Assembly: GCA_964557575.1 (NCBI GenBank) | Contig: CAZLBC010000024.1 | Location: 1 to 60,870, forward strand | DNA: 60,870 nt | Direction: 5' to 3' | Source of the DNA: CAZLBC01 sp964557575 | GTDB lineage: Bacteria; Planctomycetota; Phycisphaerae; SM23-33 | Shown here: in pieces, positions 25,433-34,624 of the stretch | Layout: every line of letters starts with the position of its first letter | How positions within the stretch are numbered: the stretch's first letter is position 1 | Position numbers and translations under genes: made by a program | The notes under the pieces: model-generated | The model's input: only the letters and a program-made list of their open reading frames with translations | Told to the model about the DNA's origin: nothing | The model's database searches: none

Positions 25433-26317
25433 ATGAAGAAAAGTGCGGATGAAACGTTGACGATCGGTATTCCCAAGGGATCCCTGCAGGAAAGTACTAT
25501 TGAACTCTTTCGAAAAGCCGGTTTCAAGATCGGCATTTCGCCCAGGAGTTACTTCCCCAGTATCGATCACGATACGATGGACTGTGTAATGTTCCGGGCT
25601 CAGGAAATGAGCCGGTACGTCGAGGACGGTATCGTTGATGTCGGCCTGACCGGTTACGACTGGGTACTCGAAAACAACTCCGATGTGCATGAGATCTGCA
25701 GCCTCCAATACTCGAAGGCAACTTCCCGGCCGGCGCGGTGGGTGCTTGCCGTCCCCGAGGAGAGCGACGTTCAGCGCGTCGAAGATCTCGAGGGTGGTGT
25801 TATCGCCACGGAACTGGTAAACGTGACGGAAAAGTTCTTTGCCGAAAAGGGTGTTTCCGTCAAGGTGGAATTCAGCTGGGGGGCGACTGAAGTCAAGGCC
25901 CGCATGCTCGACGCGATCGTCGACGTGACCGAAACCGGCGGCAGCCTGCGAGCCAACAAGCTGAGGATTGTCGATACCGTCATGGTTTCAACGACCCGGC
26001 TGATTGCAAACAGGGATGCCATGAATATCGAGTGGAAAAAGGAGGAGATAGAAAATATGGCCATGCTGCTCGGGGCGGCAATAGACGCCGGCAGCATGGT
26101 GGGACTGAAGATGAACGTCCCCGCTGATTCGATAGACAATATTATGAAGCTTCTGCCGGCGGAGAAAAGTCCCACCGTGTCGCATTTGCAGGACGAGGGA
26201 TGGGTTGCCGTTGAAGTTGTGCTTCACGAGACGGACGAGCGTAATCTCGCCCCGAAACTGAAAAAAGCCGGCGCGAGCGGGATCATCACTTATCCGTTGA
26301 ACAAGATAATCCATTAA
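25433..26317 (+). CDS. hisG: ATP phosphoribosyltransferase, long form
   Basis: HisG (294 residues) joins ATP and PRPP in the first, feedback-controlled step of histidine synthesis. The two periplasmic-binding-like catalytic lobes are seen (IGIPKGSLQESTIELFRKAG; DVGLTGYDWVLENN; a phosphate loop with DVTETGGSLRANKLR), followed by a C-terminal ACT-like regulatory domain (about 215-294) that marks the HisZ-independent long form. The ATG at 25433 fits the family better than an upstream one. It stands alone, without other his genes, between the HhH-GPD-like gene and the TPR gene. Confidence 0.95.
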   Translation: MKKSADETLTIGIPKGSLQESTIELFRKAGFKIGISPRSYFPSIDHDTMDCVMFRAQEMSRYVEDGIVDVGLTGYDWVLENNSDVHEICSLQYSKATSRPARWVLAVPEESDVQRVEDLEGGVIATELVNVTEKFFAEKGVSVKVEFSWGATEVKARMLDAIVDVTETGGSLRANKLRIVDTVMVSTTRLIANRDAMNIEWKKEEIENMAMLLGAAIDAGSMVGLKMNVPADSIDNIMKLLPAEKSPTVSHLQDEGWVAVEVVLHETDERNLAPKLKKAGASGIITYPLNKIIH

Positions 26318-26330
26318 CACGAGAGTATCC

Positions 26331-29300
26331 ATGGTATCGAGACGCATACCTGACGCTGTTGCCGTTCTGGCCGTCACGCTGCTGCTGTCGGGGGGGTGCG
26401 GCGAATCGAGTGCGTTGGATGAAGGCGGTAACAAGCGGTCAAATCAGACAACATCCCGTCCGGCATCCGCATCTCCGCGTGAGCCGGATAGCCGGGTGCC
26501 GGATGAGGACCGGGAGACCCCTCAGCCTTCGGCGGCGGAGACCGCGGACAGAGATCCGCGGGAAACGGCGGTTTCCCCGCGGGCGAAGCTCTCGCTCGAC
26601 GAACTGAAACCCGACATTGCGCCCCCGCAAAACCGCACACCGGAAAGAGACCCGCCCCCCGAAGCCCTGGAAGCCGTTGCCGGGGGAAAGAAACTCAAGG
26701 AGGCGAAGGATTTTCCCGGGGCGGTCGAACAGTTCCAGCGGGCGCTGGGATTCGATCCGGGTAATCCCGAGATCCACCGCCTGCTGGCCCTTTCTTACGT
26801 TTCCATGCGCAATCTCGGCAAAGGACTTCAGCATTTGCGCAAGGCCGAGGAATATGCCGGGAACAACATCCTTCTTCAAACTTTGATGGGCCGGTTGTGC
26901 CGGATCAACAAGCAGCCCGAGAAGGCCCTGATCCATTATCGCACGGCGCTGTTGTGCGACAACGCGGCGGAGAAACCCGTCGCGCGGGGAGAGGTTCTGC
27001 TGCGTCTCGCCCGTCTCCTGGCGTCGGAGGGCTACCTGACGGCGTCTCTGGAGTGCTACGGTAAACTCGAAAACATACTCGCGGCCGACGGAAGGAAGTA
27101 TATCGCGTCGACATACCTCAAGGATTGTGTTCTTCAGCCGGAATTACTGATGAAGGAACGGGGGGATGTCCTGCTGAAGCTGGGCCGTCATCGCGCGGCG
27201 CTTGCACTGCTGGTCAAGGCGTGGAAGCGAAACCGCTCGGACAGCGAGACGGCACGCTATTACTTCGATGCCCTGGTTTCGCTTGAACGATTCGACGAGG
27301 CCGAGAATGTCCTGCTTGATATCATAGCCGTAAAGACGCACGGCGATATCGCCCCGGATCTCGCGTACGAACTGTGCATTGCGTCAAAGGACGTCGCCGC
27401 GCCCGCCAGAATATGGAAACAATACATCGATCGGCACGATATAGCGGCGCCGATCGCATCGTCACTTGCCCGTGCGGCTATCGAACTGGGGGACAGAAAC
27501 GGCGCGCGGGCGATCCTGGACGAACTTCTTCGGGAAATGCCCAGCAGCCGCGCGGGTGCCGAGATGCTGGCCGACCTGTCGGTAAAGGCCGGACATTACC
27601 GCTCGGCCCTGGAACTGCTGGTGGGCCTCGTTTCCCGCGACAGTTCTGCCGCAGCCGGCATTGGATCCACGGTGAAAAAGATCGCTTCCGGCGGCATACC
27701 GCGGGACACGTGCGAGGCATTCTCCCGTTCAGCCTACGAGGACACGACGCAGCATCGATTCGCGATGCACTACGTCGCCGGTCTGCTGTGGGCCGCGACG
27801 GGAGATCATCTCAAGGCCGCGGATCACTACCGGAGGAGTATCGAGGACAATCGCTCGTTTATTCCCGCGTACGAGGCTTTTTTCGACGCCAAGCGGTATC
27901 TCAGGAGCCGTGAGGATATCCAGGCGGTCCTGGATGATCTCGCAAAGGACATTTCCACCGGCAACCACCTGTATCATTACCTGCAGGGTAAGGTGTACAT
28001 GGGAAACTGGCGGTTTTCCCGTGCGGTCGAGGAATTCGAGAAGGCACGCAAGAAATCACCGGATCACATACCCACGCTCCTCGGGCTGGCAGAGGCACTC
28101 GAACTGCAGGCCCGGTATGCCACGGACCTGCCGGGAAAGACTCAGTATTACAAGCAGGCGATTGATGTGCTCTCCGACGCGGCCACGATGGAGCGGTCGA
28201 ACCTCAGGATTTACGAACTGATCATCAACATCGCCGCCGCGCTGCGAAGAAAAGAGCAGTTGGTTGAGGTTGCGTCCCGGCTCCGGAGAACCATGGCGGA
28301 TAATCCTGCGGCGATGGCCCTGGCGGCCGAGGCGAACTTGAAGGCAGGCAGTAAAGACGCGGCACGGGAAATCATTTTGCGCCTCCGGGCGTCGGGTGCG
28401 ACGATTCCCGCGGTCCGGTATCTCCCGGTACTTGCGGAAATCGGCGGGCCGAACCGGGTGGTGTCCCGGGAAGCGTTCGAGAAAGCCCGCGCGGAACTCG
28501 ACGCTATCGTGGAGGCGCATCCTGATTTTTTCGATGCCCGCAAGCTGCTGGCGTCCCTGTGGGAAAAGCCGGGCGGGCGGGATTATAGCAAGGCCGCAGC
28601 CGTCTGGAAGGCGATGCGCGACCGGAAACCGGGTAGTATTCACTTCATGCTCGGCCATGTCCTGGTTCTGCAGAAGACGGGCGCGTACGACGCGGCCCTG
28701 GATCAAGTATCGAAGTTACTCGAAATCTCCCCGGATAATACGAGATTCAAATCCGTGTGGGTGGGGGTGCTGCTGGAAGCGGGACGGGTCGATGAGGCGC
28801 TGGACAAGCTCGCCTCCTGGATCGAGGAGACCGAGAGTCCGTTGTTGTGGCGCAAGCGGTACCTGGGCATATGTGCCGAAAAAAACAAGCCGGACCGCGG
28901 TCTTACGATGCTTCGGTCGATCGAAGAGGGCGAGACGGAGTTAGCGGCGTCTTTCCTGGAGCGGGTGAAAATCCAGTTTCTCATCGACGCGAAGAAATAC
29001 GACGAGGCCCTTGAGGTTGTAGGCGGCATGGAAAACGAGCTGGGGGCATTCGGCCTGCGGCTGGAAATAGCGGGGGAAATGATTGAAGCCGGTGCGCACG
29101 CCGACGCCCTCGCACTCATCGAGAAGACGAAGATTCCACAGGTAAGCGTTTCCGACTGGCAGCAAAAGGCGAACATAGGCATGCTGCAGGTGAAGCTCCG
29201 CGCCCTGGCCGGCGGTCCGAAAAAGGAACTCGAAAAAGCGGCCGATGCCGTGGCGGCCGTTCTGCAGGAACACCCGGGATGGGTCGAGGCGATCGAGGTA

Positions 29301-30140
29301 TTGATGTGGGCTTACCAGGAGGCGGACGCCTGCGCGGTCGGGGTGTCGACATTCAGGGAGTGGGCGCGGAAGGAGTGGGGCGCCGTCAAATCCGACGGGG
29401 TAAGAAAGGCCTTGCTCGATACGCTCCGTATTGCGATCGGGACGATGCTCATGCGGACGGGCAAGCTGGAAGAATCACTGTCGGTGCTGGAAAAGGCGGC
29501 CGAGGAATCGCCCGACGCGGCGGAAATACAGAATGTCCTGGCCACCGTGCTCGGCGAACTGGGGCGCATGGACGATTCCCTGGCCGCCCTGGAAAAGGCG
29601 TACGCGCAGGATTCCGATGATGCTTCATACGGTAACAACCTGGCCTATTCGCTGGCCGTCAAGAATACCGAGATCGACCGGGCGGAACGGTTATCCCGGC
29701 AGGCCCTGAAAAAGGAAAGGCCGGTGGCGTACATGGATACGCTGGCCTGGATACTCTACAAGCAGGGCAAGCTGGAAGAAGCGGCATCGCTCTTTGCCAG
29801 TTTCCTGGACTATGATCCTGAAAAACCTCCCCGGCAAATTCCTAAAGAGATGCTCGCGAATCCCACGCTGCACCCGGTCCTCTGGGATCACGCCGGCGAT
29901 GTCTTCTACCGGCTGGGGTGGCGGGAGGAATCGGAACGCTACTGGGAATACGCCCTGGAATTTGCCGAGCTCAATAAAAAACACGAGCGTGTTCTTTCCC
30001 GGGAGATCAGAGAGATACTTGAACACACGTCACGAAAGCTGAAATCGCTTCGTGCCGGGGTGCCGGTGGCGGTCGCGCCCCTCGCGGAAAAAACCGGTGA
30101 CGGCGACGACGAGAAAACATCCGTGGAAGAGGAAGAATAA
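26331..30140 (+). CDS. Giant TPR-repeat lipoprotein
   Basis: This 1,269-residue protein begins with a lipoprotein-type signal (VTLLLSGGC, Cys about residue 23), then a Pro/Arg/Glu-rich spacer to about residue 105. The rest is a long chain of tetratricopeptide-like helical pairs, for example LLALSYVSMRNLGKGLQHLR and LAWILYKQGKLEEAASLFAS. The last repeats match the common pattern NNLAYSLA...A.RLSRQAL. Such proteins scaffold envelope complexes or secretion systems. It sits between hisG (13 bases) and yebC (1 base). No catalytic domain is seen. A role in exopolysaccharide or secretion assembly would be guesswork. Confidence 0.83.
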   Translation: MVSRRIPDAVAVLAVTLLLSGGCGESSALDEGGNKRSNQTTSRPASASPREPDSRVPDEDRETPQPSAAETADRDPRETAVSPRAKLSLDELKPDIAPPQNRTPERDPPPEALEAVAGGKKLKEAKDFPGAVEQFQRALGFDPGNPEIHRLLALSYVSMRNLGKGLQHLRKAEEYAGNNILLQTLMGRLCRINKQPEKALIHYRTALLCDNAAEKPVARGEVLLRLARLLASEGYLTASLECYGKLENILAADGRKYIASTYLKDCVLQPELLMKERGDVLLKLGRHRAALALLVKAWKRNRSDSETARYYFDALVSLERFDEAENVLLDIIAVKTHGDIAPDLAYELCIASKDVAAPARIWKQYIDRHDIAAPIASSLARAAIELGDRNGARAILDELLREMPSSRAGAEMLADLSVKAGHYRSALELLVGLVSRDSSAAAGIGSTVKKIASGGIPRDTCEAFSRSAYEDTTQHRFAMHYVAGLLWAATGDHLKAADHYRRSIEDNRSFIPAYEAFFDAKRYLRSREDIQAVLDDLAKDISTGNHLYHYLQGKVYMGNWRFSRAVEEFEKARKKSPDHIPTLLGLAEALELQARYATDLPGKTQYYKQAIDVLSDAATMERSNLRIYELIINIAAALRRKEQLVEVASRLRRTMADNPAAMALAAEANLKAGSKDAAREIILRLRASGATIPAVRYLPVLAEIGGPNRVVSREAFEKARAELDAIVEAHPDFFDARKLLASLWEKPGGRDYSKAAAVWKAMRDRKPGSIHFMLGHVLVLQKTGAYDAALDQVSKLLEISPDNTRFKSVWVGVLLEAGRVDEALDKLASWIEETESPLLWRKRYLGICAEKNKPDRGLTMLRSIEEGETELAASFLERVKIQFLIDAKKYDEALEVVGGMENELGAFGLRLEIAGEMIEAGAHADALALIEKTKIPQVSVSDWQQKANIGMLQVKLRALAGGPKKELEKAADAVAAVLQEHPGWVEAIEVLMWAYQEADACAVGVSTFREWARKEWGAVKSDGVRKALLDTLRIAIGTMLMRTGKLEESLSVLEKAAEESPDAAEIQNVLATVLGELGRMDDSLAALEKAYAQDSDDASYGNNLAYSLAVKNTEIDRAERLSRQALKKERPVAYMDTLAWILYKQGKLEEAASLFASFLDYDPEKPPRQIPKEMLANPTLHPVLWDHAGDVFYRLGWREESERYWEYALEFAELNKKHERVLSREIREILEHTSRKLKSLRAGVPVAVAPLAEKTGDGDDEKTSVEEEE

Positions 30141-30141
30141 C

Positions 30142-30876
30142 ATGGCCGGACACAGCAAGTGGGCGAACATCAAGCACCGGAAGAGCCGTCAGGACGCCAA
30201 GAAGGGCAAGGTCTGGTCGAAGCTTTCAAAGCAGATCATGGCGGCGGCGCGAAACGGCGGCGGCGACCCCGACGCGAATATCGCCCTGCGGTACGCGATC
30301 GACGAGGCCAAGCAGGCAAACATGCCCAAGGACACGATCAAGAACGCCGTCAAGAAGGGAACCGGCGACATCGAAGGGGTCACCTACGAGGAAATCGTCT
30401 ACGAGGGATACGGTCCCGGGGGGGTCGCGCTGATGGTCACGTGCCTGACGGACAACCGCAACCGCACGGCCCCGGAGATGCGGAAACTGTTTGAGAAATC
30501 CGGCGGCCAGCTCGGCGGGACCAACTGCGTGGCCTACATGTTCGAGCAGAAGGGGACCTTTCTTATCAAGGCCGACGGCGTCGACGAAGAGACGCTGATT
30601 GAGGTTGCCCTCGACGCGGGGGCGGACGACGTGGTTGAGGAAGGCGGCTATTTCGAGATCACCTGTTCACCACCGGCCTTCAGCGACGTCAGGGCGGGAG
30701 TGGAAGCGGCCGGCATCGAACCTGTCTCCAGCGAGATTGCGATGGTGCCCGGCACCATGGTGACGGTCGATAACGACACCGCTCGCAAGGCGCTCGCGCT
30801 TATGGAGGCCCTCGACGATCACGATGATGTACAGAAGGTATATTCGAACCTGGATATCCCCGACGAACTCGCCTGA
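30142..30876 (+). CDS. YebC/PmpR family transcriptional or translational regulator
   Basis: This 244-residue protein is a full-length YebC family member: MAGHSKWANIKHRKSRQDAKKGK at the N-terminus (positions 1-23), KQANMPKDTIKNAVKKGTG, YEGYGPGGVALMV and GGTNCVAYMFEQKG. The family acts in transcription in some bacteria, and others link YebC-type proteins to relief of ribosome stalling at proline runs. The ATG at 30142, one base after the TPR stop with AGAGGAA upstream, matches the conserved start and excludes the longer frame. It is commonly near ruvC, which is not seen here. Confidence 0.94.
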   Translation: MAGHSKWANIKHRKSRQDAKKGKVWSKLSKQIMAAARNGGGDPDANIALRYAIDEAKQANMPKDTIKNAVKKGTGDIEGVTYEEIVYEGYGPGGVALMVTCLTDNRNRTAPEMRKLFEKSGGQLGGTNCVAYMFEQKGTFLIKADGVDEETLIEVALDAGADDVVEEGGYFEITCSPPAFSDVRAGVEAAGIEPVSSEIAMVPGTMVTVDNDTARKALALMEALDDHDDVQKVYSNLDIPDELA

Positions 30877-30919
30877 TACCCCCCCCCGTGCTTTCAGCGC
30901 ACTTTTAACCGGATGGCTC

Positions 30920-30960
30920 TTGACTCAAATTTAACTATATGTTTTAAACGTCTGTTTTAA
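30920..30960 (+). promoter_or_regulatory. Putative TetR promoter with repeated operator-like motif
   Basis: TTGACT (30920-30925), 17 bases, TTTAAA (30943-30948) lie just before the TetR gene. The octamer TGTTTTAA occurs twice as a direct repeat, 30940-30947 and 30953-30960, covering the -10 and start region. Autoregulation by the TetR protein is the natural reading but is inferred. Confidence 0.45.
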
Positions 30961-30973
30961 CACGTTCTTTATC

Positions 30974-31711
30974 ATGGAAAAGATCATGTCCGCCAGGCAA
31001 GACGAAGAACGGTCAGACACGAAGACGAGGATACGCGATGCCGCCGTCGAGGCATTTGCCGAAAAGGGCTTTCGGGATGTGACCGTCGCGGACATCTGCG
31101 GGCGCGCCGAAGCCAATATCGCATCGGTAAACTACTACTTCGGCAGCAAGGAGAACCTCTACGTCGCGGCCTGGCGATCGGCCTTTCAGCGGGGCATCGA
31201 AAAGTATCCCCCCGAGGCCGGATTGTATGAGGGCGCCGCCCCTGAAGACCGGCTTCGCTCCCGGATCGCCTCGCTGATGAGGCGAATACTCGACGGAGAG
31301 ACGCGTGAATTCGCGATCGTCAGGCACGAGCTGGCGTGCCCGACCGGCAAGCTCCGGGAGGCGCACGAGAAGACCATCGGTCCCTTCCGCCGGGAAACGT
31401 TTCGGGTGGTCCGGGAAATACTCGGTCCCGCCGCGACCGACGGGCACGTGGTGCAGGGACTCTTTACCGTGATCAGTCCGGTCCTTCACCTGGTTCAGCG
31501 GGTCAAGCGCGGCGACACCCGCGAGGAGGACCGGTTTCCGGCCCCGGGTCTGCTGGAGGTGCGCGACCCGGAAGCGATGATCGAACACACGCTTCGGTTC
31601 ATCATGGCCGGGTTGGCCGAGATGAAACGGGGCATAGAGGCCGGAAACTGGCCCCGCATGGAGATGCCGGATGAGTTTATCCGGAAATTTACCGACATGC
31701 CGGTACGGTAG
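30974..31711 (+). CDS. TetR-family regulator (CerR/DUF1956 type)
   Basis: This 245-residue protein has an N-terminal helix-turn-helix (about 15-65; AFAEKGFRDVTVADICGRA, then VNYYFGSKENLYVAAW) and a C-terminal helical ligand domain of the DUF1956/CerR type that is common beside efflux genes. Its 3' end overlaps the TolC-like gene by 41 bases, so it is co-transcribed with the pump and probably represses it until an inducer binds. M5 is an alternative start. The direct repeat of TGTTTTAA upstream is the best operator candidate. Confidence 0.9.
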   Translation: MEKIMSARQDEERSDTKTRIRDAAVEAFAEKGFRDVTVADICGRAEANIASVNYYFGSKENLYVAAWRSAFQRGIEKYPPEAGLYEGAAPEDRLRSRIASLMRRILDGETREFAIVRHELACPTGKLREAHEKTIGPFRRETFRVVREILGPAATDGHVVQGLFTVISPVLHLVQRVKRGDTREEDRFPAPGLLEVRDPEAMIEHTLRFIMAGLAEMKRGIEAGNWPRMEMPDEFIRKFTDMPVR

Positions 31712-33188
31712 GTTCCCCCCGCAGTGGTGGTCGGTCCTGGTGCCGGCGATGGTGGTCTGGGCGGCCGGCTGTTATCCGGCTGCGCGTGAACCGTCACCGG
31801 TTATCAGCCTGCCGGGCGCCTTTTCGTCCGGGGGCGCGGAAGATACGCCGGCTGCCTGGTGGCAGGCGTTCGCTGATCCCCCGCTCGACGGGCTGATCGA
31901 GACCGCGCTCGGCGGCAATCTCGATCTCCGCGCCGCGTGGGACCGTCTTCGCCAGGCCCGCGCGGTTGTCGACGGCAGCCGCGCCGGCCTGCTGCCCTCC
32001 CTGACCGGCACGGGAAGCGGCGGGCGGGCGGTGACCAGTCCTGACCGCGGCGACCGGGTGTATGCGACCGAGTATTCACTGGGATTGTCCGCCTCCTACG
32101 AGCTGGACCTGTGGGGACGCGTCAGGTCCGGTTACGATGCCGCCACGTTCGATGCCGCCGCCCGCGCCGAAGACGTCCGGGCCGCGGCGATTTCCCTGGG
32201 CGGCCGGGTTGCTGCCACGTGGTATCTGATCGTAGAACTCCGCCGGCAACTCGACCTCCTCGGCCGGCAGGCGGAGACGAATCGCGCACTGGTCGACCTG
32301 GTAACGCTGAAGTTCCGCAAGGGTGACGGGTCCGCGACCGACGTCCTCCAGCAGCGGCAGGTGCTCGAGAACACGCGGGGGCGGAAAGAGCAGACGGCCG
32401 CGCGCCTCGACGTTGCGGCGCACGCGCTGGCCGTTCTGCTCGGCCGGGAGCCGGTGGCGTATGCGCCGCCGACGGACGGCGGCTTTCCGGACATGCCGGG
32501 TCTTCCCCGCACCGGCATACCTGCGGAACGGCTCAGGGCCCGGCCCGATGTCAGGGCCGCGGAACTGCGGGTGCGGGCTGCGGACAGGCGGACCGCGGCC
32601 GCGATTGCGGATAAGTATCCCCGGATAATGCTGTCCGCCGACGGTCGAACCACCGCCGAACGGATCCGGGATCTGCTGGACAACTGGATGGCCGACGTGG
32701 TGGCTGCTTTATCGGCACCCCTCTTCGATGCCGGACTGCGGGAAGCGGAAGTCACGCGGTCCCGCGCCGCTGCGGCGGAACTGCTTCACCGGTATTCCGG
32801 CGTTCTCCTGTCGGCGCTCGCGGAAGTGGAGAACGCCCTGGCGGAGGAATCCCGTCGGCGGGTCTATCTCAGAAGCCTTGAAAGACAGTTGCGATTATCC
32901 GATGAATCGATGACCCAGATACGCAAGAATTACATGAAGGGCACCACGGAATATATCCGCTTTCTGACTGCGCTGCAGTCGCACCAGCAACTCGAGAGCA
33001 CCGTTATTCGGGCCCGGCGGGAACTGGTCGACGCGCGCATAGCGCTCTACCGTTCGCTGGGGTGCGGCCGGCGCCCGGCCGCACCGGCGGATCCGCCCCG
33101 CCGGGTAACGGGGCCGCTGCAGCGCGTCGGCGACCTGCTGACGAACGAGGACGATCCCCGACAGGAAGACGAAAAGGAGACGCGATGA
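31671..33188 (+). CDS. TolC-like outer-membrane efflux lipoprotein (NodT family)
   Basis: This 505-residue protein is the outer-membrane channel of an RND pump. The signal peptide ends in a lipobox, VWAAGC (Cys about residue 34). Two repeats of the TolC helical/beta architecture are visible, with the family marks WWQAFADPPLDGLIETAL, GLSASYELDLWGRVR, and RPDVRAAELRVRAAD. The ATG at 31671 has GGAG seven bases upstream and overlaps the TetR gene. The C-terminal tail after residue 455 is Pro-rich and extra to the family. It overlaps the adaptor gene by four bases. Confidence 0.9.
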   Translation: MSLSGNLPTCRYGRFPPQWWSVLVPAMVVWAAGCYPAAREPSPVISLPGAFSSGGAEDTPAAWWQAFADPPLDGLIETALGGNLDLRAAWDRLRQARAVVDGSRAGLLPSLTGTGSGGRAVTSPDRGDRVYATEYSLGLSASYELDLWGRVRSGYDAATFDAAARAEDVRAAAISLGGRVAATWYLIVELRRQLDLLGRQAETNRALVDLVTLKFRKGDGSATDVLQQRQVLENTRGRKEQTAARLDVAAHALAVLLGREPVAYAPPTDGGFPDMPGLPRTGIPAERLRARPDVRAAELRVRAADRRTAAAIADKYPRIMLSADGRTTAERIRDLLDNWMADVVAALSAPLFDAGLREAEVTRSRAAAAELLHRYSGVLLSALAEVENALAEESRRRVYLRSLERQLRLSDESMTQIRKNYMKGTTEYIRFLTALQSHQQLESTVIRARRELVDARIALYRSLGCGRRPAAPADPPRRVTGPLQRVGDLLTNEDDPRQEDEKETR

Positions 33189-34624
33189 CGGAATTAAAGC
33201 CGGGTCGCCTGCAAACGGGCGCGGCGGACGCCCGCAGCACTTCGCCGAAGGGGCGGGTGCTCGCGCGCCTGCTGGTTATATTCCTGGGTCTGGCGATACT
33301 GGCCGCCGGCGCGTGGACGGCGGCGTACTTCATGCTGAACAAGCCCCGGGCCAGGCGAAAGAAACCCGCATCGGGAGCGGTGCTTGTCGCGGTTGCCCCC
33401 GTCAAAAAGGCCGCGCGCCGCGTTACCATAGACGTCATGGGGACCGTCATGCCCGCGCGGCGGGTAAGCATCGCGCCGCGCGTGGGGGGGCAGGTGGTCC
33501 GGGTGAGTCCGGAACTGGTTCCGGGCGGGACGTTCGACGAGGGCGACGAAATCTTCAGGATCGACCCGGAAGACTACGACATCGCGGTCGAGCGAAGTGC
33601 CCTGGCGCTGGCCCGCAGCAAACTCCAGGTCACCCGCAGCACCAATGACATCGTTCTCCGCCGGTCGGAACTGGCGAAGGCCGAAGAAACCCTGCGGGTC
33701 GAACGGGCGCGGAGCGCGGTCGCCCGCAGCGAGTACGAGCTGCTCGGTGAAGAGGTCGACGAAAAGGACCGTGAACTGGTGCTGCGCAAACCCCAACTGG
33801 CGACGGCACAGGCGGCGGTCGACGCGGCGAAGGCCGCGGTCACGTCCGCCAAGGCGGCCCGGGACGCGGCGAAAAAAGATGTCGAGGTCGCGGAGAACGC
33901 CCTGCGGGACGCGCGGCTCGACCTGGCACGCACGACCGTGCGAGCCCCGTTCAACGGCCGGGTAATAGACCGCGGTATCGAACGGGGATCCTACGTCACT
34001 CCCGGGCAGCCGGCGCTGGATTTCGCGGGAACCGACGAATACTGGATTCGCGGCCTCGTTCCCGTCGACCAGCTTCGCTGGATCAGGTTTCCGTCCGCGG
34101 AACAGCCGGGGTCGCCGGTCCGCGTTTTTCACCAGGCCATGTGGTCCGACGCGGTGAGCCGGACCGGCCGCGTGACGAAATTGCTGTCCGATCTCGAACC
34201 GCGGGGACGGATGGCGCGGATACTCGTTGCGGTAACGGATCCCCTCGGGATCGCGACGACGGATGCGCCGCGCCTGGTTATCGGCGCCTACGTCGACCTG
34301 TCGATCGAGGGCCGGGAGATCCACGACGTGGTCGCGGTGTCCCGGGAACACCTCCACGAGGGGAACGTCGTCTGGATTGCCGGCGAGGACGGCCTGCTCG
34401 ACGTGCGGACGGTGGACATCGCGTGGTCCGGCAAGGATACCGTCTTCGTATCCGGCCGGGACCTGGCGCCGGGTGAACAACTGGTCGTCAGCGATATCGC
34501 GGCTCCCGTCGCCGGGCAGAACATTCGTATCGTGGATAAGGATCCGGGGTCTCGGCCCGCGTCCGCCCCGGCGGAGACGGAATCCGGCGCCGGGCAGGGG
34601 CCTGCGCAAGGGGCCGGCGGATGA
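33185..34624 (+). CDS. RND efflux periplasmic adaptor subunit
   Basis: This 479-residue membrane-fusion protein links the inner-membrane pump to the outer-membrane channel. It has an N-terminal membrane anchor (about 24-48), a lipoyl-like half motif (VMGTVMPARRVSIAPRVGGQV), a long coiled-coil hairpin rich in Ala, Glu and Arg (about 125-245), the second half motif (LARTTVRAPFNGRVIDRGIE), a beta barrel and a membrane-proximal domain. A Pro/Gly-rich tail ends it. The ATG overlaps the TolC stop as ATGA and its own stop overlaps the permease start in the same way. Confidence 0.92.
   Translation: MTELKPGRLQTGAADARSTSPKGRVLARLLVIFLGLAILAAGAWTAAYFMLNKPRARRKKPASGAVLVAVAPVKKAARRVTIDVMGTVMPARRVSIAPRVGGQVVRVSPELVPGGTFDEGDEIFRIDPEDYDIAVERSALALARSKLQVTRSTNDIVLRRSELAKAEETLRVERARSAVARSEYELLGEEVDEKDRELVLRKPQLATAQAAVDAAKAAVTSAKAARDAAKKDVEVAENALRDARLDLARTTVRAPFNGRVIDRGIERGSYVTPGQPALDFAGTDEYWIRGLVPVDQLRWIRFPSAEQPGSPVRVFHQAMWSDAVSRTGRVTKLLSDLEPRGRMARILVAVTDPLGIATTDAPRLVIGAYVDLSIEGREIHDVVAVSREHLHEGNVVWIAGEDGLLDVRTVDIAWSGKDTVFVSGRDLAPGEQLVVSDIAAPVAGQNIRIVDKDPGSRPASAPAETESGAGQGPAQGAGG

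Noticed and set aside
33062..33184. Upstream extension of the RND adaptor
   Set aside because: It lies inside the TolC-like gene; the ATGA overlap at 33185 and the membrane anchor fix the start.
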